A stretch of DNA of 64,000 nucleotides from an uncultured Novosphingobium sp. (GTDB lineage Bacteria > Pseudomonadota > Alphaproteobacteria > Sphingomonadales > Sphingomonadaceae). The DNA lies in assembly GCA_946886075.1 (NCBI GenBank), contig CAMPHR010000003.1, forward strand, positions 62,001-126,000, read 5' to 3'. Both the position numbers and the translations under genes were made by a program. Positions 60,149 through 64,000 of the stretch are shown in pieces. Position 1 is the stretch's first letter; each line of letters begins with the position of its first letter. The notes under the pieces were generated by a model, which saw only the letters and a list, made by a program, of their open reading frames with translations, was not told where the DNA came from and did not search any database.

Positions 60149-60559
60149 ATGGCTGAAGTTTTTTCATCTGGTGTCTCCGATCCTCATCGGGATCAAATGC
60201 GCGCGGCTCTGCAAGCCTATGTCGACCATATCAATGCTGGCGACCGCGATGGCGTACTGGCGCTGTTCGCGCCCGACGCTGTGATCGAAGACCCGTTGGG
60301 ATCACCGCCGAAGACAGGCAAAGAGATCGAAAACTGGTTCAGCGACACCATTGCCTTTGGCACGCACATCAGGCCAGTGGCGCCCATCAGGGGATCGCAC
60401 AGCAATGCCGCCGCGCTGGTGTTCGAAGTGACGTTCCAGCCGCCCGAAGGCCCTCGCCTGCTGATCAGGTCGCTGGATGTCTGCACGTTCGATGCGGAAG
60501 GCCGGATCACCAGCCTAAAGGCCTATTGGGGACCAGATGACATCGAGCCTGCTCCCTGA
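60149..60559 (+). CDS. ksi: Steroid delta5-isomerase (ketosteroid isomerase, KSI)
   Basis: 136 aa from ATG 60149; a GTG at 60137 is in frame. LQAYVDHINAGDRDGVLALF then APDAVIEDPLGSPPKTG aligns directly with Comamonas KSI (QRYVAALNAGDLDGIVALF). Catalytic set complete: Y24, D48 and D110, with Tyr-Asp spacing 24 exactly as Tyr14/Asp38, and D110 in RSLDVCTFDAEGRI as Asp99. KSI moves the C5-C6 double bond of a 3-keto-5-ene to C4-C5 conjugation through a dienolate. It is divergent from the KshA-like oxygenase gene and followed by a bidirectional terminator. The strongest single pointer to a steroid-type substrate. Confidence 0.9.
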   Translation: MAEVFSSGVSDPHRDQMRAALQAYVDHINAGDRDGVLALFAPDAVIEDPLGSPPKTGKEIENWFSDTIAFGTHIRPVAPIRGSHSNAAALVFEVTFQPPEGPRLLIRSLDVCTFDAEGRITSLKAYWGPDDIEPAP

Positions 60560-60571
60560 ACAAGCGGCATG

Positions 60572-60605
60572 AAAAAAGGGGCGCCTGACCAGACGCCCCT
60601 TCTTC
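60572..60605. terminator. Bidirectional terminator after KSI
   Basis: AAGGGGCG / CGCCCCTT stem with loop CCTGACCAGA, a run of A on the left and TTCTTCC on the right. It separates the KSI gene from the convergent 2OG-like gene. Confidence 0.8.
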
Positions 60606-60628
60606 CTGTCTTGCTGTCCCTCTCGCGC

Positions 60629-61699
60629 TTAGGCAGCTACCAGCTCGCGCGGTGCTTCAGCCGGATATTCGGCCGGGCCACCATAATCATAGGCGTCGTT
60701 AAGTGCCTTGATGAAGGCCGGATCGTTCAGCGGATCGGTCGGCGTCTCGATCTGGAATCCACGCGAACGCACATCCTTGATCAGCGTGTCGAACACCTGA
60801 TCATAGGTGAGGTTGTCCGAACCATCCATGTTCTTCTTGAGCTCGGCATAATCTTCGAACACTTCGGCCGACCAGTGGACGAGGAAGCGCAGTTCGTCGG
60901 TATGATAGCGCTCGATCACCTGATCACCGGTCTTCACCAGCCAGCCGTCGGGATTGCCAGCTTCGCCAGTGAACAGGGAGTCGAAGCCTAAGCCCTTCGG
61001 CTTGCGACGCTCGATCGGCCCATTGGCCTCGCCGCGGTGGACGAGCATTTCATTCTGGACGACCACGCCGCGATTATAAACCGGCGGCTGTAACCGGGCA
61101 GGCTTTTCGAGCGGACCCTTGGGCCAGTAGGTAAAGCCGCTGTCGGGATCATGGCTGAACCAGGTGATCACCTGCGCCATCTTGATCAGATAATCCTGGA
61201 ACAGACCCGAACGGCCCATGATGGAACAGAGCCAAGTGGGCGAATTCTCGTATCGTACGCCGCGGAAGCTGGGCGAATCCAGATGGCCTGGATCAGTGTT
61301 GCCGCACGGGCCGTTCACGTTGAACAGCATCATCTGCGGCTTGGCATAGTCCGCGTTCCAATAGGATTTGGCATATTCCAGGAAGGTCGGATTGTAGAAG
61401 GTGTCCTGGATTTCAGGGTACATGCAGGTCGAGTAATTGGCGTAGAAGCCCCGGAAGGTGGGCGTCAGGAACATGTCCAGCGACGGTTCGAACCCTTCAG
61501 GGAAGCCGCCCGCGAAGGTCGCAATCAGCGATTCGGGCGTCGGAAAATGCTGGGCGATGATAAGCTTCCAAGCGCCGCTGTGGACGACATCCAGCAGCCG
61601 TCGGCGCTGATCCTCGGTATAGACATTGCTCAACTCGCGCGGCGGGGAAACAGGCTGCAGGAGATCGGACAAATGCCGCTTCTGCTCATTGCTCAACAT
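60629..61699 (-). CDS. Putative Fe(II)/2-oxoglutarate oxygenase-like protein
   Basis: 356 aa from ATG 61699 (GGAGAGGAG upstream; the ORF could extend to 61786 but would cross the operator). I do not recognise a named family. A jelly-roll facial triad can be proposed: H139-L-D141 (DPGHLDSP), H221 (EMLVHRGEA) and R231, which is 10 residues after the distal His as in many 2OG enzymes. Tryptophans and tyrosines are abundant (FTYWPKGPLEKP). No signal peptide. It converges on the KSI gene and is divergent from the DUF1214-like gene, with a strong inverted repeat over its promoter. A hydroxylase is the working guess. Confidence 0.6.
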   Translation of the reverse strand: MLSNEQKRHLSDLLQPVSPPRELSNVYTEDQRRRLLDVVHSGAWKLIIAQHFPTPESLIATFAGGFPEGFEPSLDMFLTPTFRGFYANYSTCMYPEIQDTFYNPTFLEYAKSYWNADYAKPQMMLFNVNGPCGNTDPGHLDSPSFRGVRYENSPTWLCSIMGRSGLFQDYLIKMAQVITWFSHDPDSGFTYWPKGPLEKPARLQPPVYNRGVVVQNEMLVHRGEANGPIERRKPKGLGFDSLFTGEAGNPDGWLVKTGDQVIERYHTDELRFLVHWSAEVFEDYAELKKNMDGSDNLTYDQVFDTLIKDVRSRGFQIETPTDPLNDPAFIKALNDAYDYGGPAEYPAEAPRELVAA

Positions 61700-61757
61700 C
61701 GCTCTCGGACTCCTCTCCAAACATCCAAGGCGAATCGTGTCATCCGCCAGATGCAGG

Positions 61758-61786
61758 AAAGTTATCGATCTATAACTTTTTGTCAA
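61758..61786 (-). promoter_or_regulatory. Perfect 8-bp-arm palindrome adjoining TTGACA promoter element
   Basis: AAAGTTAT-cgatct-ATAACTTT (61758-61779) adjoins a consensus -35 TTGACA on the minus strand (61781-61786), so a bound repressor would block the gene at 61699. A second repeat, GCAAAG-cccgctca-CTTTGC (61814-61833), lies further into the same divergent gap. Confidence 0.55.
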
Positions 61787-61938
61787 TCCTCGTTGGTAAG
61801 TGGATGCTCAGGTGCAAAGCCCGCTCACTTTGCGTCACACAGGAAGGATAATGGCACGGGATCGACAGAAGAATGGCTGGCCCCGACAGGGAGACGGTGG
61901 CACCTTCCCCGCAACAAAATAGGAGAGGACAGGGCGCG

Positions 61939-63204
61939 ATGGCTGACGCGGCGAACGGATCGATGGACAAGCGCGCGAGCGAAGCACGCGCGGCGCAGCG
62001 GCTGCTGTCCGGCCAGTCCTGGGAAGATTTTTGCGACGTCCTGAAGGTCGCGGGCGGGATGATCGACCGCTTCGGGGACGATCCGTCCGACCTCGATCGG
62101 GCCGAATGGTACCGGTTCCTGACCCGGGTTGCGCGATCCAGCTTCGAACGGCTGATCGAAAATGCCGAGCCTACCCGGCCGCGCCTGCGCGACATGGTGT
62201 GGCGCCAGTCGATCAATGTGCAGACCGTCGATCAAGACCATCTGATGTGCCAGTTTGATGAAGCGCGCGATTACCGGATCATCGGCACGCGCGGCACCAT
62301 CCCCTATTTCATCTTCGCCGTGCTCACCGCTCCTGCGACCGGCGATGTGGGCGCACGCGACTGGGCCCCGCTTGGTTTGGAAGGGCTGAAGGAGTTCGAT
62401 CCGTCCAATCTGAAGACCACGGGCTTTCTTGGCAGCCAGCAGCTTCGGATTGAGGAGGACGGGACTTTCGAGATCATCCTGTCGCAAGATGATCCCGGCG
62501 AGGGCAAGAACTGGTTGAAGCTGCAGCCGGACAGCAATTGCATCATGATCCGGCTGGTGTGGAGTGACCGGGCGAATGAGATCGCGCCGGATTTGCGGAT
62601 CGAGCGGACCGACGGCGCGGCGCCTGAGCCCGTGACCCCAGCGCTGATGGCCAATAATCTTGCCTGGGCCGGGCAGGCCGTGCTTGGCTATGCAGAACTG
62701 GTGCGCAATTGGTGGAACGGGACGCAGGGCAATTTCGCGGCCAAGCTCAACCGGCTCGACTATAGCCGCGCCCAATATCTGTCGAACGGCGGCGTGCCCG
62801 ATCGCCATGTAGCCTTTGGCGGCTGGGAAAAGGGATTGGACGAGGCGCTGGTCCTGGAATTCGTGCCGCCAGAATGCGAATATTGGAACTTCCAGATCTG
62901 CAACATGTGGCAGGAAAATCTGGACTCATTTGAAGAGGGCAACGGGTGGGTGAACAACTACCGCTTCGTTGCCGAGGCGGATGGCCGGGTTCGCATCATC
63001 ATCGCCGAACATGATCCGGGCCTGGGCGGAAATTGGGTCAATTCCTTTGGCCATAACAAGGGCATTTGGGGCCTCCGCCTGGTGCGAACGGAAAGCACGG
63101 CCGAGGTCAAGTTGTGGCGCTTGCCCGTTGCGAAGCTGGAAGCTGAGGAGGCGGCGGCGCTCAGCGCCGATGCAGCAATCCTGACCGGACAATTTGTGGA
63201 TTGA
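61939..63204 (+). CDS. DUF1214-like protein
   Basis: 421 aa from ATG 61939, about 12 bases after AGGAGAGGAC; the in-frame 61873 start is unsupported. The N-terminal part is helical (AAQRLLSGQSWEDFCDVLKV). The C-terminal 110 residues carry the DUF1214-type beta pattern: LVLEFVPPECEYWNFQICNM, WQENLDSFEEGNGWVNNYRF, RVRIIIAEHDPGLGGNWVNS. No signal peptide or metal motif is evident. Proteins of this type occur in lipid, terpenoid and steroid loci with unknown function. It starts a plus-strand run with the VOC and isomerase genes (4 bases to the next). Confidence 0.68.
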   Translation: MADAANGSMDKRASEARAAQRLLSGQSWEDFCDVLKVAGGMIDRFGDDPSDLDRAEWYRFLTRVARSSFERLIENAEPTRPRLRDMVWRQSINVQTVDQDHLMCQFDEARDYRIIGTRGTIPYFIFAVLTAPATGDVGARDWAPLGLEGLKEFDPSNLKTTGFLGSQQLRIEEDGTFEIILSQDDPGEGKNWLKLQPDSNCIMIRLVWSDRANEIAPDLRIERTDGAAPEPVTPALMANNLAWAGQAVLGYAELVRNWWNGTQGNFAAKLNRLDYSRAQYLSNGGVPDRHVAFGGWEKGLDEALVLEFVPPECEYWNFQICNMWQENLDSFEEGNGWVNNYRFVAEADGRVRIIIAEHDPGLGGNWVNSFGHNKGIWGLRLVRTESTAEVKLWRLPVAKLEAEEAAALSADAAILTGQFVD

Positions 63205-63208
63205 TGCC

Positions 63209-63622
63209 ATGGCTGTGCGCGCGCTTGACCATGTGAACATTCGTACAGAGGACGTGCCGGGCACTACCGCTTTCTTCAAGGATGTGCTGGGCCTTCGTGC
63301 GGCGGCTGCTCCGGGCGCGGAGTCGATCGACAAGGGTTGCTGGATCCACGATCCCAATGACCGGCCGATCATCCACATCGGTCCCATAGACGCGCATTAT
63401 CCAAGCGATGAGGCATTTCCGTTCAACCCGGCGCGCGGCAGCGCGGCGGTGCATCATGTCGCGCTGGAATGTGACGATCTGCCAGGGATGATGACGCGAC
63501 TGGAAGCGGCAGGCGCGAATGTCGTGCGGAAGGATTATCCACCCGCCAATCTCTGCCAGCTATTCGTGAAAGAGCGGAACGGCATCATCCTGGAACTCAA
63601 TTTCCGTCAGGAACAGGCATGA
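63209..63622 (+). CDS. VOC superfamily (glyoxalase/bleomycin-resistance fold) protein
   Basis: 137 aa from ATG 63209, 4 bases after the DUF1214-like stop. Opens MAVRALDHVNIRTEDVPGTT and has VHHVALECDDLPG and a C-terminal IILELNFRQ; the His, His and Glu in these strands are the usual metal ligands. At this length it has one VOC module pair, too short for an extradiol ring-cleavage dioxygenase (about 300 aa), so lyase, epimerase or isomerase chemistry fits better. The stop overlaps the next gene (ATGA). Confidence 0.85.
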   Translation: MAVRALDHVNIRTEDVPGTTAFFKDVLGLRAAAAPGAESIDKGCWIHDPNDRPIIHIGPIDAHYPSDEAFPFNPARGSAAVHHVALECDDLPGMMTRLEAAGANVVRKDYPPANLCQLFVKERNGIILELNFRQEQA

Positions 63623-64000
63623 CCGCCGATCCGACGTTGATTTTGTCCGGCCCGCCCTTTGCTCATGTGCCATTGATGGAGCGTCTGGTCCCGGCGCGGG
63701 AAGCGGGCTTTTCCGGCATATCGCTGATGCCGGGGGACGTCTGGGCGCTGGAAGAGGCGGGGGTGAGCGCCGTCGATGTCGCCAACAGGGTCGCCGATCA
63801 TGGGCTTGCCATCATGGAGATGGACTGCACGGCCTGCTGGCTGCCGGGTCATCATGCGGCGAGCGATGATGTGCCCATGGCAGCGCTGCTGCAATCCCTA
63901 ACCCCTGAGCGCGTCATCGAAGCCGCCGCCCGCATCGGGTCACCCTCCATCACAGTGGTGGAGATGATGGGCATCTCGCCCTCGCTTGATGAAGCTGCCG
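63619..64000 (+). CDS. TIM-barrel sugar phosphate isomerase/epimerase-like protein, cut by window edge
   Basis: 127 codons visible from ATG 63619, overlapping the VOC stop by 4 bases; open at the right edge. Starts MTADPTLILSGPPFAHVPLM, then REAGFSGISLMPGDVWALEE and LAIMEMDCTACWLPGHH, the first three beta-alpha units of an AP-endonuclease-2-like barrel. Third member of this fold in the window, again next to ring- or acyl-modifying genes. The metal-binding half is outside the window. Confidence 0.78.
   Translation, partial: MTADPTLILSGPPFAHVPLMERLVPAREAGFSGISLMPGDVWALEEAGVSAVDVANRVADHGLAIMEMDCTACWLPGHHAASDDVPMAALLQSLTPERVIEAAARIGSPSITVVEMMGISPSLDEAA

Noticed and set aside
63209..63622. VOC protein as extradiol ring-cleavage dioxygenase (TesB/HsaC)
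   Set aside because: It is about half the required length and lacks the second module pair.
1..64000. CRISPR arrays, IS elements, integrases, tRNA or rRNA genes
   Set aside because: No regularly spaced repeats, transposase or integrase motifs, or tRNA-like cloverleaf were seen on either strand; the only repeats are the four hairpin copies.

Overview
The window reads as a GC-rich sphingomonad (Sphingobium/Novosphingobium/Sphingopyxis-like) chromosome or megaplasmid segment. This is inferred from family content: two TonB-dependent receptors with DIVVTA-type TonB boxes, spinster-like MFS carriers, many SDRs and crotonases, a Caulobacter/sphingomonad-type CC0125-like lipoprotein, and G+C-rich third codon positions. 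No rRNA, tRNA, IS element, phage gene or CRISPR array was seen. Almost everything is catabolic, with six regulators (IclR, TetR, two AraC, LysR, LuxR-type).

Layout. 1-1.5 kb (-): two overlapping crotonases. 1.6-15.6 kb (+): a fused double acyl-CoA dehydrogenase, MFS, PhyH-type oxygenase, IclR, D-aminoacylase-like amidohydrolase, TauD-type oxygenase, MFS, SDR, zinc dehydrogenase, a KstD-like flavoprotein and a frameshifted SnoaL-like gene. 15.7-18.8 kb (-): lipocalin-like protein and a TonB receptor with a long leader. 19.3-29.1 kb: epimerase, cyclase-family protein, TetR, SnoaL-like protein, SDR, sulfotransferase-like protein, dehalogenase-type hydrolase, AraC, a 3-alpha-HSD-like SDR, another SDR and an EthD-like protein. 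29.2-35 kb: Coq4-like/Gfo-Idh pair, then a housekeeping-looking patch (nicotinate phosphoribosyltransferase, two small lipoproteins) and AraC. 35.1-43.9 kb (-): P450 plus ferredoxin, then a tightly coupled beta-oxidation operon (quinone oxidoreductase-like, FadB-like, ACAD11-like dehydrogenase, APH-type kinase, epoxide hydrolase, TIM-barrel isomerase). 44-56 kb: LysR, SRPBCC, GMC oxidoreductase, four SDRs, SnoaL-like protein, a second TonB receptor, LuxR-type regulator, luciferase-like monooxygenase. 56.4-64 kb: TIM-barrel isomerase, two SDRs, a KshA-like Rieske oxygenase divergent from a complete steroid delta5-isomerase (KSI), a putative 2OG oxygenase, a DUF1214-like protein, a VOC protein and a TIM-barrel isomerase cut by the window edge.

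How it fits together. The best-supported reading is uptake (TonB receptors, MFS) and attack on a steroid-like or polycyclic terpenoid substrate. KSI retains all three catalytic residues. The Rieske protein aligns with 3-ketosteroid 9-alpha-hydroxylase over both iron centres. The KstD-like flavoprotein keeps the expected tyrosines, and one SDR closely resembles Comamonas 3-alpha-HSD. Side-chain and ring remnants would then be handled by the acyl-CoA dehydrogenases, crotonases and FadB-like enzyme. No meta-cleavage dioxygenase, KshB-type reductase or CoA ligase is present, so the pathway is incomplete here.

Most novel-looking elements: (i) a translationally coupled APH kinase/ACAD/epoxide hydrolase operon that separates the domains fused in ACAD10/11; (ii) a nested array of four GGTCAA half-sites between the SRPBCC-LysR and GMC units; (iii) near-perfect operators before the PhyH gene and before the putative 2OG oxygenase gene; (iv) a dispersed hairpin repeat family in four gene-end gaps.
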